Below are positions 37,377-45,405 of a stretch of 64,000 nucleotides of DNA, piece by piece. The stretch comes from Olsenella uli DSM 7084. Its GTDB lineage: Bacteria > Actinomycetota > Coriobacteriia > Coriobacteriales > Atopobiaceae. The notes under the pieces were generated by a model that was given only the letters and a program-made list of their open reading frames with translations, had not been told where the DNA came from and searched no databases. Where the stretch lies: assembly GCF_000143845.1 (NCBI RefSeq), contig NC_014363.1, positions 1,597,186 to 1,661,185 of the forward strand. Direction: 5' to 3'. Position 1 is the stretch's first letter, and every line of letters begins with the position of its first letter. The position numbers and the translations under genes were made by a program.

Positions 37377-37682
37377 TCAGCGCCTCTTCTTTGGATTTTT
37401 CACCTCGGGTATCATGTCGGCAATCACGCTCGCAATCTCGCTTGGGTTTTCAATATCGACGAGGAGCATAGCCTTAGCTCCCTCGTAGGGTGTTTGCTCT
37501 AACGGGAACACGGCGCGGGCTGCAGGTACATCCTTCAGCAGAAATCTGTCGTCGTAAACGCCTCCAAAAAGAACGCCTTCGCTGTACAGGAGATATTCGC
37601 CCATCATCTTCCGATGGGTAACAGAGGGGACGTCCCGCAGCAGACCAAGGACGAATTCGAGGTATTCTTCGCTGCTTGCCAT
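37377..37682 (-). CDS. TfoX N-terminal domain protein
   Basis: A 101-residue protein of the TfoX_N family: SSEEYLEFVLGLLRD, RKMMGEYLLY, GVLFGGVYDDRFLLK and a basic C-terminal NPKKRR. The name comes from competence regulation in Haemophilus, but stand-alone TfoX_N proteins in Gram-positives have no defined role. It lies 7 bp after the AbiEii toxin gene inside the att-bounded islet, so it may be a passenger. Confidence 0.78.
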   Translation of the reverse strand: MASSEEYLEFVLGLLRDVPSVTHRKMMGEYLLYSEGVLFGGVYDDRFLLKDVPAARAVFPLEQTPYEGAKAMLLVDIENPSEIASVIADMIPEVKNPKKRR

Positions 37683-37689
37683 AGCGATC

Positions 37690-38577
37690 TTACTCCTCCC
37701 AAGCTGTCTTTTGCGGACTCCACGTCATGTCATTTGCCAAACCGGCAAGAGCGGGGTCGAAAAGTCTGCGGGCGAGCTTAGCCGACGCGTCAATGCTCCA
37801 AAACGAATCAGCTAATCCCGTCTGCAAGCACATCTTCTCGAACCGCCCCTCATGGGATTCATCCCAGCCTTCGGGAATGGCGAAGGATTTCGGCAGGGCT
37901 ACCCTTCGGACGGCTGCTTCGCGATGCACGCATTTCTGCAACTTATCTCCATTGATGGAGCACGTCGTCGCGTAGATTGCAATGTCGACCAGGTCTTTCA
38001 CTCGCGAGGATACTCTTCCGCCGTGCTTTTCAGCCAAGGCGCAAAGCTTGTCTGCCAATGCATTCTCCACGGGGTAGACGAGATAGTCGCAAGTCTGCAG
38101 CCCCTCAATGTCGATTCTGTCCACGGGTGCAATGAGCTCTGTGTCCTCGAGGGGAATTTCTTCGATGACGAGGTCGATCGCAATCTGCTGCATGCGCTTT
38201 GAGCCGATGATGGGGATGAACCTCACGGAGAGGCCGCTGCGGTGTTCGTCTTCGGCCTTGATGGGCCTCGATCCGGCGAACTCGAAAGTGACGAAGTCAT
38301 CCATATTCTCCTGCGCCAGTCCGATGAGGCTTCGGAGCGCTTCGTCGAGGTCGCCCCTTGTCGCCAGCAGGTCGATGTCGCGCGTCGCCCTCGCATCGAT
38401 CGTGCGGGCGAGCATCGACTGGCCGCCTTTGAGGACAAACGCATCGTTACCGCCGGCGAACACGCGGCAGAGGAACCGGTGGAAATAGAAGGAGGAGATG
38501 GCCCTGCTCGTGTTGAGGGGAGATGATAAAGCAGCGGCCTTGACCGCCATTTCCAGAGCAGCGGCGCTTTTGTACAT
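37690..38577 (-). CDS. AbiEii-type nucleotidyltransferase toxin (type IV TA)
   Basis: A 295-residue nucleotidyltransferase. The motif FVLKGGQSMLARTIDARATR runs into DIDLLATR with the catalytic Asp pair, and IAIDLVIEE carries the third acidic residue. AbiEii toxins use NTPs to modify tRNA or other targets and cause reversible growth arrest. The ATG overlaps the stop of the antitoxin gene (TAATG), giving tight coupling. The segment DKLCALAEKHGGRVSSRVKDLVD is a typical late motif of the family. Confidence 0.87.
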   Translation of the reverse strand: MYKSAAALEMAVKAAALSSPLNTSRAISSFYFHRFLCRVFAGGNDAFVLKGGQSMLARTIDARATRDIDLLATRGDLDEALRSLIGLAQENMDDFVTFEFAGSRPIKAEDEHRSGLSVRFIPIIGSKRMQQIAIDLVIEEIPLEDTELIAPVDRIDIEGLQTCDYLVYPVENALADKLCALAEKHGGRVSSRVKDLVDIAIYATTCSINGDKLQKCVHREAAVRRVALPKSFAIPEGWDESHEGRFEKMCLQTGLADSFWSIDASAKLARRLFDPALAGLANDMTWSPQKTAWEE

Positions 38578-39233
38578 TATGGCGTCCCCTCCTTATCCCT
38601 CAGGCCCGAATCCTCCAGAAGGCCTCGGTAGAGGCTCTCTGCTCTCGCTTCTCCGTAGTGGCTTCTCAGGAGGCCGGCGAGCCTTTTAAAGTCGAAGTCG
38701 CGGTTTGCATGCCATGCATCCTTCAACACGTCGGCGATCAAAGACAAGTCCTCGTCGTCCACGACGAGGTCGAACACGGTGCGCTCAGGCCGAGTCACCG
38801 GCAGGTCGTGGGAAAACATCACGTCGCTTCGGGGCACCGTGCGCTTTGCGAAGCTCGCTGACGGGTTCCTCGTATTTATCCTCTTGGGGGCGTAGAGCCG
38901 GTATGGCGAGAGGTGGAGGTCGCCTATCTCGAGAAGAGCCGATGCGGTGGATCCCCCGACAACGATGCCGTCCCACTCGGAGGCACGCAGCCTCTCGTGA
39001 GTGAACTTCGCCGGCTCGGTAAGCTTCCATATCGCTGCGAGCTCGTCAGTGAAGGATGAGCCAGAGCCGACCATACGGTAGGCTCCGCGCACGATCCTCT
39101 CGATGCGGCCGGACTCGACTGCATCGTGCAGGGCATCGCGGGGGATGCCCATGCGTCTCGCCTGCGCCGTAGTGAAGATGCTCTCGGATTCCGAGAGTTG
39201 TGCGATAGCCTCTATGTGGTTCGAATTACTCAT
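38577..39233 (-). CDS. AbiEi-type antitoxin/autoregulator (type IV TA)
   Basis: A 218-residue protein with the AbiEi N-terminal winged helix (SIFTTAQARRMGIPRDALHDAV, then RIERIVRGAYRMV) and a larger C-terminal antitoxin domain (VVGGSTASALLEIGDL, RPERTVFDLVVDDEDL). AbiEi neutralises AbiEii and represses the operon by binding upstream inverted repeats. The ATG at 39233 directly abuts a perfect 14-bp palindrome, fitting autoregulation. No Shine-Dalgarno is visible because the palindrome occupies its place. Confidence 0.87.
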   Translation of the reverse strand: MSNSNHIEAIAQLSESESIFTTAQARRMGIPRDALHDAVESGRIERIVRGAYRMVGSGSSFTDELAAIWKLTEPAKFTHERLRASEWDGIVVGGSTASALLEIGDLHLSPYRLYAPKRINTRNPSASFAKRTVPRSDVMFSHDLPVTRPERTVFDLVVDDEDLSLIADVLKDAWHANRDFDFKRLAGLLRSHYGEARAESLYRGLLEDSGLRDKEGTP

Positions 39234-39268
39234 GTTGCAATTGTAGGCTATAACCCTACAATTGCAAC
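39234..39268. promoter_or_regulatory. Perfect 14-bp inverted repeat abutting the abiEi start
   Basis: GTTGCAATTGTAGG and its exact complement are separated by 7 bp and end immediately before the abiEi ATG. This is the expected AbiEi operator. As RNA it would form a strong hairpin next to the start codon, so it could also limit translation. ATTATA on the minus strand at 39271-39276 may be the -10 element. Confidence 0.75.
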
Positions 39269-39359
39269 ACTATAATCTTTAGTCGGGTGTTATTGATGCA
39301 AGAAACTGCACGAAATAACGCTCGATGACAGTTCCTGCTAGCAAATGCTAAATACGATA

Positions 39360-39376
39360 CTATTCCCACTCAGTAG
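39360..39376 (-). other. guaA 3'-end-like attachment core (right copy)
   Basis: CTATTCCCACTCAGTAG shares the first 12 bases with 37001-37012 in the same orientation and also reads EWE-stop on the minus strand. The two copies bracket the 2.3-kb low-GC TA islet. Confidence 0.55.
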
Positions 39377-39409
39377 AGGCTAACGGCTCTGTCTGCCCCG
39401 ATAAGGGCA

Positions 39410-39444
39410 GCCCGGCCAGGCCCCTTCAAAGGGCCCGGCCGGGC
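39410..39444. terminator. GC-rich hairpin
   Basis: GCCCGGCCAGGCCC and GGGCCCGGCCGGGC pair at 13 of 14 positions around a 7-nt loop. It lies 130 bp downstream of the SurA-like gene on the minus strand and likely terminates it; there is no U-tract. The rest of the 39377-39575 gap has no gene. Confidence 0.55.
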
Positions 39445-39575
39445 TTGATCCATGACGGGAATGCCCATGGTTGCGTCGCGGACTGCGGCGCGATGGCATC
39501 ACGCGATGCCAGGACCTTCGGCTTCGCTACATCAAGCTCGTCCGAAGGACCATCGTGGCAAGCTGCATGCCTTCC

Positions 39576-40553
39576 TTATGCGACCAGCGAGAAGACGGAG
39601 ATGCTGGCGTTGCAGAGCAGGCCGTTGACGTAGTTCGTCCACTGGGACTTGGCCACCGACTGGGTCGAGGAGTACTGCTGGTAGGCGACGTAATACGCGG
39701 CCTGGGCAGCCTCATAGGTAGCCGAGTCGTTGGTGATGGTGTAGTTGGAGAGTGCGGTGGCGTAGGGGCCATCGGTCGCAGCCCAGCCATTGTTGTCGGC
39801 GTCCCACTCGCTGCCGGCGAGCCCGATGACGTATTGGGCGTAGTCTGACGTGGCGGCGTCCTGCTGGCCGTCGGCCGGCTTGGTCGGGGCGGTCGGCGCG
39901 GTGCCGGCATTGGTCGTCACGACGCTGTCGCGCAGCTTGCTCATGGCGGCGGACTGGCTGATGAGCTTCTTCACGGTGTCGGCGTCCATGCCGTAGGAGG
40001 AGGCTATGCTGTCGTAGTCGCTGTTGCCCAGGGTGGACTGGGCGTATGCGTCACGGTCCTCGTCGGAGATGGAGATGCCCTGGTCCTCGGCGGCCTTGGC
40101 GAGGATCGCCGAGCGCGCGTACGAGACGACGCCGTCGGCAGCGGGAACCTTGTAGCTGCCGTCCTCCTGCTTTGCGGAGCTGAGCGAGGACTGTGTGGTG
40201 ATGACGTCACGCGCGGTCACGTCGTACGTCTTGCCACCATAGGTGTAGGTACCCATGACGGAGTCCAGCTGGTCCTCCGAGAGGGTCGTCTTGCCCGACA
40301 GGCTGCTGCCTCCGATACCGCCCAGCAGGAAGTGGCCACCCAGCACGCCGACCACCAGCGCCACGACCACAAGGGCGACCCAGACCGGGGTCGAAAGCCC
40401 CTTGCGTGCGGCGGCGGGCTTGTCATCGGGTGCAGAAGTGTCCTTCTTGGTGTCCTTCTTGGTGTCCTTCTTGGTGTCCCTCTCGACCTCCTCTTCGGGC
40501 GCGTCCTCGACCGTCTCCTCGGTCACCTCTGGCTCCTTGGTGGAGTCATCCAT
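39576..40553 (-). CDS. Membrane-anchored SurA-N-like chaperone/foldase
   Basis: A 325-residue protein: acidic cytoplasmic N-terminus with three KKDT repeats (about residues 28-39), one transmembrane helix (VWVALVVVALVVGVLGG, near 55-75) and a helical extracytoplasmic domain rich in Ser/Ala/Tyr (GVVSYARSAILAKAAEDQG, then SISDEDRDAYAQSTLG), as in SurA/PrsA N-terminal domains. A parvulin domain is not evident, so it is a chaperone-like protein rather than a proven isomerase. The ATG at 40553 follows GGAGG. Confidence 0.7.
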   Translation of the reverse strand: MDDSTKEPEVTEETVEDAPEEEVERDTKKDTKKDTKKDTSAPDDKPAAARKGLSTPVWVALVVVALVVGVLGGHFLLGGIGGSSLSGKTTLSEDQLDSVMGTYTYGGKTYDVTARDVITTQSSLSSAKQEDGSYKVPAADGVVSYARSAILAKAAEDQGISISDEDRDAYAQSTLGNSDYDSIASSYGMDADTVKKLISQSAAMSKLRDSVVTTNAGTAPTAPTKPADGQQDAATSDYAQYVIGLAGSEWDADNNGWAATDGPYATALSNYTITNDSATYEAAQAAYYVAYQQYSSTQSVAKSQWTNYVNGLLCNASISVFSLVA

Positions 40554-40760
40554 CGCATAACCTCCCACTCGTCGCTCCCGACGAACGGGAGTCACTTCCG
40601 TACGATTGCGCTCGTACGCTTGGCAGAACGTCTTCATGCTACTACTTGGTCTGGCCACGGCAAGAACCACGGGCCTGGCATCCAAGCGAACATATCTCTA
40701 CGCACCGACTGAAAGGGGCCTTCCCCTCGGGTCGAGAGGCGCAAAGCCCCGAAGACAAGC

Positions 40761-41348
40761 CTACTGCCCCCGTGCGGCCGCCACGGCCGCAGCTATCTCG
40801 GTCGAATAAGCCTTGATGTAGCCACGGCCGCTCTCCGCGTCGAAGGCGACGCGAGCGGCCAGGGCGTCACGGCTCTTCTCCGAGAGGGAGCCACGGGCAA
40901 ACTCCAGCATGCTCACCAGCATGTCATGGTACTCGGGGTCTCCGTGATAGCACTGCACCGCCTCGTCCAGCAGGGGCCAGACGGCATCGGAGGCCCGCTC
41001 CGAGGTGGCGCCATAGCAGGACAGGAACTTGAAGGCGGCCAGGCGGACGATGGCCGACCCATCATCGAAGAGGGATGCCTCGGCACCGTCGAACCCCGCC
41101 GCCACGACCGACGCGTCGACGGATGTCACCGAGGTCAGGGCGTCGAGCATCTCCCAACGCGTCTGGGCCTCGGGGCGATCCAACGCGTCGACGAGATCGT
41201 CGGCATATGTGACCAGCGACTGGGGGTCTGCCTTTGCCAGCACGGCGATCTCGTGCGCGGCCTCCTGGCGACCACGGCGGCGCGATCCCTTCAGCCGTTC
41301 CACCAGCGCCTCGAGCGACGCGCCGTCCTTGCTCTCATCCTCTGCCAT
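40761..41348 (-). CDS. HEAT-repeat-like protein
   Basis: A 195-residue helical protein. Repeated helix pairs (GRQEAAHEIAVLAKADPQSL, AQTRWEMLDALTSV, GSAIVRLAAFKFLSCYG) suggest HEAT/ARM repeats. No catalytic motif is visible. It starts behind AAAGGAAG and sits 18 bp after the NYN RNase gene, in one operon. Likely a scaffold or adaptor; function not known. Confidence 0.65.
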   Translation of the reverse strand: MAEDESKDGASLEALVERLKGSRRRGRQEAAHEIAVLAKADPQSLVTYADDLVDALDRPEAQTRWEMLDALTSVTSVDASVVAAGFDGAEASLFDDGSAIVRLAAFKFLSCYGATSERASDAVWPLLDEAVQCYHGDPEYHDMLVSMLEFARGSLSEKSRDALAARVAFDAESGRGYIKAYSTEIAAAVAAARGQ

Positions 41349-41366
41349 GCGTTGCTTCCTTTCGCG

Positions 41367-42143
41367 TCACTCGCAGAAGCCGTCTACCATGACGGTTCCG
41401 CTCCGAAGGTCCTGGTGTATGTCGATGAAGCCCAGCTTGGAGGCCTCGCGCAGCAGCATCGAGAACGACCGGTAGCCATAGCTTCTCTCGGAGAACTGCG
41501 GGCGCTTGCGCTTCATGGTGTCCTTCAGGCGCGACGCCAGGACGGCGCTGTCGCTCTCGCCCTGAAGCGCGTCGATGGTCTCGAACAGCAGCTGGTAGCA
41601 GGGATGCTTGTCCTTGCTGACCTTCTGCGTGAAGTCGGGCACGCCGCCGGCGCTCACGATGTCCTCGTAGAACAGGAACTCGTCGCAGACCTCGGCCAGA
41701 AGCGTGCTGGTGGACTCCTTCATGCCCACGCCGATCACGGTCTTGCCAAACTCCTTGAGCTTGGCGACGAGCGGCGAGAAGTCCGAGTCGCCGGACAGGA
41801 TGGCAAAGGTGTCGATGTGGTCCTTGGTCAGGCACATCTCCATCGCATCGACCGCCAGGCGGATGTCGGCGGAGTTCTTGCCCGTGAAGGCGCGGTCGGG
41901 TATCTCGATGAGCTCGATGCCCAGCTCGTGGAGGGGCGTGATGGCGTCATCGAAGCGCTGCCAGTCACAGTAGGCGCGCTTGGCCGTGATGCGGCCCTTG
42001 TCGACGAGGCGCTCCAGGATGCGCTTGGCGTCGGGGCGCGGACCCGGCTCCTGGTGGCCGTTGCGCTTGCGGCGGCCCGTTCCCAGCGCCAGGTTCTCGT
42101 AGTCTATGAGAACCGCCAGGGAGCTCTGGTTTGCTTCACTCAT
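41367..42143 (-). CDS. NYN-domain ribonuclease with OST-HTH/LOTUS-like C-terminus
   Basis: A 258-residue protein. The NYN/PIN-like nuclease core shows AVLIDYENLA, AYCDWQRFDD, KNSADIRLAVDAMEM and ILSGDSDFSPLV, containing the conserved acidic residues for metal binding. The C-terminal 80 residues (SRLKDTMKRKRPQFSERSYG, SFSMLLREASKLGFI) match an OST-HTH (LOTUS) RNA-binding domain. Expected role is RNA cleavage or silencing in the cytoplasm. It is co-directional with, and close to, the HEAT protein and a membrane protein. Confidence 0.85.
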   Translation of the reverse strand: MSEANQSSLAVLIDYENLALGTGRRKRNGHQEPGPRPDAKRILERLVDKGRITAKRAYCDWQRFDDAITPLHELGIELIEIPDRAFTGKNSADIRLAVDAMEMCLTKDHIDTFAILSGDSDFSPLVAKLKEFGKTVIGVGMKESTSTLLAEVCDEFLFYEDIVSAGGVPDFTQKVSKDKHPCYQLLFETIDALQGESDSAVLASRLKDTMKRKRPQFSERSYGYRSFSMLLREASKLGFIDIHQDLRSGTVMVDGFCE

Positions 42144-42149
42144 GTGTCG

Positions 42150-42578
42150 TTATTTCCCTTCGTGGTCCGCCGGCCTCGCACCGGTCGCGACACTCATGAG
42201 CTCGGGCTCGGGAGTGCCGTCCCTGCGCGCGCGGCGCACCGCCTCGGCGTTGCCGTCCTCGGAACGCCTCAGTTGGTCCTTGTTCACGCGAAGCGCACGG
42301 TCGTGGAACTTCCACGGCCCCACGCTCTCGCCGAAGTCCATCTTCAGTGCCGCGATGGCCCCGGCCATGCCTCCCAAGGGGATGCCCGAGAGCAGCAGGA
42401 GGCCACTCGCCCACACGACGGCGGAGACCACCACCCCCACACCCAGGACCCCGAGGTTGGCCATCCAATACTCATGTCGGGTGACGCAACGCGGCGCCAG
42501 CTCGGCCCCGACGCGCAGGCCCAGCACGATGCCGAAGAAGAACAGGAGCAGCGCGACGACCGCCAGGGAGAACGCCAA
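42150..42578 (-). CDS. Two- to three-helix membrane protein of unknown function
   Basis: A 142-residue protein with a TTG start that has GGGGAGG upstream. Hydrophobic segments lie at about residues 2-22 and 40-75 (VLGVGVVVSAVVWASGLLLL), and the last 50 residues are charged and cytoplasmic-looking (RRSEDGNAEAVRRARRDG). The family is not recognised. It lies 2 bp after the hydroxyisobutyrate dehydrogenase-like gene and 6 bp before the NYN gene, so it is in the operon. Confidence 0.65.
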   Translation of the reverse strand: MAFSLAVVALLLFFFGIVLGLRVGAELAPRCVTRHEYWMANLGVLGVGVVVSAVVWASGLLLLSGIPLGGMAGAIAALKMDFGESVGPWKFHDRALRVNKDQLRRSEDGNAEAVRRARRDGTPEPELMSVATGARPADHEGK

Positions 42579-42580
42579 GG

Positions 42581-43627
42581 CTAGGCCTCCCCATGGTGGT
42601 GCCCGCAGCCGCAGTGGTCGTGCTCGCAGTGGCCATGGCCGTCACCGCGGTGGTCATGGTCGCAATGGTCGTGAGCGCATCCGGGCTCGTCCTCCCACTC
42701 GCTCGCGTCCAGGCGCGACCAGTCCAAGCCAGCTGCGAAGCCCGTCTGCTCGTCGGCGTAGAGCAGGGAGATCGCCTGGGTCCCCAGGCGGGAGCCGCCT
42801 ACGGTGCAGAGGGTGTCGTACAGGTTGAAGGCCGTCTCGGCGCCCGGGAGCGTAAGGTCGAGGTCGTCTGCGCGCATCAGGGCAAGCCCCAGGTCCTTGC
42901 GCAGGTGCTCCGCCAAGAAGCCGGGCCTGAAGTCGCCGGCGACGGACTTGGGCGCCAGGCGCTCCATGGCGGCCGACCCACCCATGCCGTCGCACATCAT
43001 GTCGACGACCTGGTCGAGGTCGAGCCCGGACTGCTCGGCCAGCGCCAGCGCATCGGCATAGCCCATCATGCACGACGCCAGCGACACCTGGTTGCAGAGC
43101 TTGGCCGCCTGGCCCCTGCCGGCTGCGCCGAAGTAGTAGACCTTGGACGAGAAGCTCTCGAGCACGGGGAGGAGGATGCGTGCGTCGTCCTCCCCGGCAC
43201 CGACCATCAGTGTCAGGGTACCGGCCTCGGCGCCCGACTGGCCGCCCGTGACGGGGCAGTCGAAGGCATGCTTGCCCACGACCTCGGCGGCATCATGCAG
43301 CTCGCGCGCAAGCGTCGGAGAGCTGGTCGTGAGATCGACGAGCCAAGCCCCCTTCTTGGCCGCCTCGAGTATGCCCCCTGCGCCCAGATAGACGTCCTCC
43401 ACGTCATCCGGGTAGCCTACCATCGTGAAGACGACGTCCGCCTCGGCAGCGGCTGCGGCGGGACTGTCGGCCCAGGTGGCGCCACGGGCGACGAGGCCGT
43501 CTGCCTTCTCCCTGCTGCGGTTGTGGACCGTCAGGCCAAAGCCTGCGTCCAAGACGTGGCCCGCGATGGGGGCGCCCATGATGCCGGTCCCGACGAACGC
43601 GACCCTGCGGATCTTCTGAACTGCCAT
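42581..43627 (-). CDS. 3-hydroxyisobutyrate dehydrogenase family oxidoreductase with His/Cys-rich tail
   Basis: A 348-residue beta-hydroxyacid dehydrogenase. The Rossmann motif VAFVGTGIMGAPIA is N-terminal, the substrate motif CPVTGGQSGAEAGTL central, and the catalytic Lys in GRGQAAKLCNQ. It should oxidise 3-hydroxyisobutyrate, tartronate semialdehyde or a similar acid with NAD(P). The last 30 residues are exceptional: HDHCDHDHRGDGHGH followed by CEHDHCGCGHHH, a metal-binding-like tail absent from normal family members. The tail is encoded in frame and ends just before the next gene. Confidence 0.85.
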   Translation of the reverse strand: MAVQKIRRVAFVGTGIMGAPIAGHVLDAGFGLTVHNRSREKADGLVARGATWADSPAAAAAEADVVFTMVGYPDDVEDVYLGAGGILEAAKKGAWLVDLTTSSPTLARELHDAAEVVGKHAFDCPVTGGQSGAEAGTLTLMVGAGEDDARILLPVLESFSSKVYYFGAAGRGQAAKLCNQVSLASCMMGYADALALAEQSGLDLDQVVDMMCDGMGGSAAMERLAPKSVAGDFRPGFLAEHLRKDLGLALMRADDLDLTLPGAETAFNLYDTLCTVGGSRLGTQAISLLYADEQTGFAAGLDWSRLDASEWEDEPGCAHDHCDHDHRGDGHGHCEHDHCGCGHHHGEA

Positions 43628-43636
43628 GCTCTCTCC

Positions 43637-44656
43637 CTACTGGGCGCCCTTCTTGACCTTGCGGGCGATGCGGTCGGTCAGCGAGACCTTCTCCCTGCGG
43701 TCGGTGCCCCAGAACACCAGGGCGACCATGCCGGGGCCAACGTGGGACCCCAGGATCGGCGAGACCTGGCTGCGAATGACGGTGACGTCCTCGCAGCCCT
43801 TCTCCTTGCGGACCTCGCGCTCGAGCCAGTCTGCGTCCTTCTCGGCATCGGTCGAGACGATGGCGAGCGGCAGCGAGCTGTCATGGGCGTAGTTCTCGCG
43901 GAAGTCCTGGATGATGGCACGCAGGGCCTTCTTGCGACCACGGCACATGCCCCTGAGCGTCAGGGCACCATTGAGGTCATAGGAGAGCTCGGGTTTGATG
44001 TCCAGCTTGCCGCCCACGTTCGCCGCTGCGGGCGGGATGCGCCCGCCTGCCGCCAGCGCGTCGAAGCTATCGAGCGTGAAGTAGCCTTGGACGAAGTAGC
44101 GGGCGTCGGACGCCCAGGCGTAGAGCTCCTCCGCACTCAGGCCGTTGGACGCCTGGCGCACGACCTCGATGGCGAGAAGCTCCCCCGCAGCGGAGTCGCA
44201 GCGGGTGTCCAGGACGTAGATCTCGAAGTCGGGATGGCTGTCCCGCACCATCTGGGCGGCCTGCTCGGCCGCATAGATGGAGGACGAGAGGCCGGCGGTG
44301 AGGCCCATGTAGATGGTGGGCAGGCCCTCCTCGGCGGCGCGCTCGAAGACCTCGAGGTAGCGGCCAGGGGTGACGGCCGACGTCGTGTAGCGCACGTGGG
44401 GGTTCTTGCGCATACCCTCGTAGAACTCGTGCGGGTCGCTCGTGGCCCAGAGGTCGTCCACATGCTCGCCGTCGGGTCCCACATAGGTGAAGGGAATGAC
44501 CTCGACGCCCAGCTGCTCGGCGACGCCGGGCGCGTAGTCTGCGGTGGAGTCTACGATGATTTTGACCTGGCGCTTCTGATGATAGGCCCGGCCGACGCTC
44601 CTCACGTCGACCGGAGCCCCCGCAGGCGCCAGCTGGTCAGACAGATCCTGAGCCAT
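43637..44656 (-). CDS. DegV family fatty-acid-binding protein
   Basis: A 339-residue DegV protein: KIIVDSTADY, FTYVGPDGEHVDD-type loop, MGLTAGLSSSIYAAEQA, LDTRCDSAAGELLA, DALAAGGRIPPA and the late SHVGPGMVALVFWG. DegV/FakB proteins bind a fatty acid for phosphorylation by FakA kinase. About 30 extra residues precede the domain. No fakA is seen here. It lies between HPF and the dehydrogenase with short gaps. Confidence 0.87.
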   Translation of the reverse strand: MAQDLSDQLAPAGAPVDVRSVGRAYHQKRQVKIIVDSTADYAPGVAEQLGVEVIPFTYVGPDGEHVDDLWATSDPHEFYEGMRKNPHVRYTTSAVTPGRYLEVFERAAEEGLPTIYMGLTAGLSSSIYAAEQAAQMVRDSHPDFEIYVLDTRCDSAAGELLAIEVVRQASNGLSAEELYAWASDARYFVQGYFTLDSFDALAAGGRIPPAAANVGGKLDIKPELSYDLNGALTLRGMCRGRKKALRAIIQDFRENYAHDSSLPLAIVSTDAEKDADWLEREVRKEKGCEDVTVIRSQVSPILGSHVGPGMVALVFWGTDRREKVSLTDRIARKVKKGAQ

Positions 44657-44671
44657 GTGTGGTATCTCCCG

Positions 44672-45250
44672 CTATGCCACGCCGTCCTCGGTCTCGAGTC
44701 TCGGCTTGATGATTCCATAGCCACCATTATGGCGGTGGTAGATGACGTTGATGAGACCGGTGGTCGCATTCTCGAAAACATAGAAGTCGTGCCCTATGAG
44801 GTCGGTCTGGACCAGGGCCTCCTCCTCGGTCATCGGCCTGAGGTCGATGAGCTTCTCCCTCACCAGGGCATCGTCCTCGTCCACGATGAGGTCTGCGAGG
44901 TCGTCGCTGCTCGAGGGCACGGGCATGGGAACCGGGCGCTGCCTGCGGTCGATCACGCGCGTCTTGTACTTGCGCAGCTGGCGGGCGACCTTGTCGGCCG
45001 CCTCGTCGATGGCGGCGTACATGTCGGCGCTGCTGGCCTCGACACGCACCACGTTGTCGCGGACGAACACCGTGACCTCGCACATCTTGCGGTCGGGGTT
45101 CGAGGGGTTCTTGTCAACGCGCAGCACTACGTCGCAGGTCATGGGCTTGATATCGAAAACCTTGAGGGACTCGCCGACCTTCTCGTTCACATGGTCGCGC
45201 ATGGCGTCCGTCACGGAGACTTTGCGTCCTGAGATCTTGATGTCTACCAT
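44672..45250 (-). CDS. hpf: Long-form ribosome hibernation promoting factor HPF
   Basis: A 192-residue long HPF/RaiA. The N-terminal ribosome-binding domain (VDIKISGRKVSVTDAM, VTVFVRDNVVRVEASSADMY and IDEAADKVARQLRKYK) is followed by a linker and the C-terminal dimerisation domain (PMTEEEALVQTDLIGHDF and YVFENATTGLINVIY). It makes 100S ribosomes in stationary phase. The ATG has GAGGAGG. The position close to comFC and a structured RNA matches the context of the raiA-motif RNA. Confidence 0.92.
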   Translation of the reverse strand: MVDIKISGRKVSVTDAMRDHVNEKVGESLKVFDIKPMTCDVVLRVDKNPSNPDRKMCEVTVFVRDNVVRVEASSADMYAAIDEAADKVARQLRKYKTRVIDRRQRPVPMPVPSSSDDLADLIVDEDDALVREKLIDLRPMTEEEALVQTDLIGHDFYVFENATTGLINVIYHRHNGGYGIIKPRLETEDGVA

Positions 45251-45405
45251 CAGTACCTCCTCGTGTCGCGTTTAAACCCCTATGGGAGTCCTGTCGTATC
45301 CCATTGATACCCAATCGGAATGCCCCCAACGGGACGCGTCCGGCGAATGGGCCAATAATCCGCAGGGCAACACCCGAAGGGATGCCAGGCTCCCGAGCGA
45401 GGTGG

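Noticed and set aside
40440-40480. KKDT-coding tandem repeats as a DNA regulatory repeat
   Set aside because: They are in frame within the SurA-like protein and encode a charged linker.
42593-45232. Long plus-strand open frame opposite HPF, DegV and dehydrogenase genes
   Set aside because: Antisense shadow spanning three well-supported minus-strand genes.
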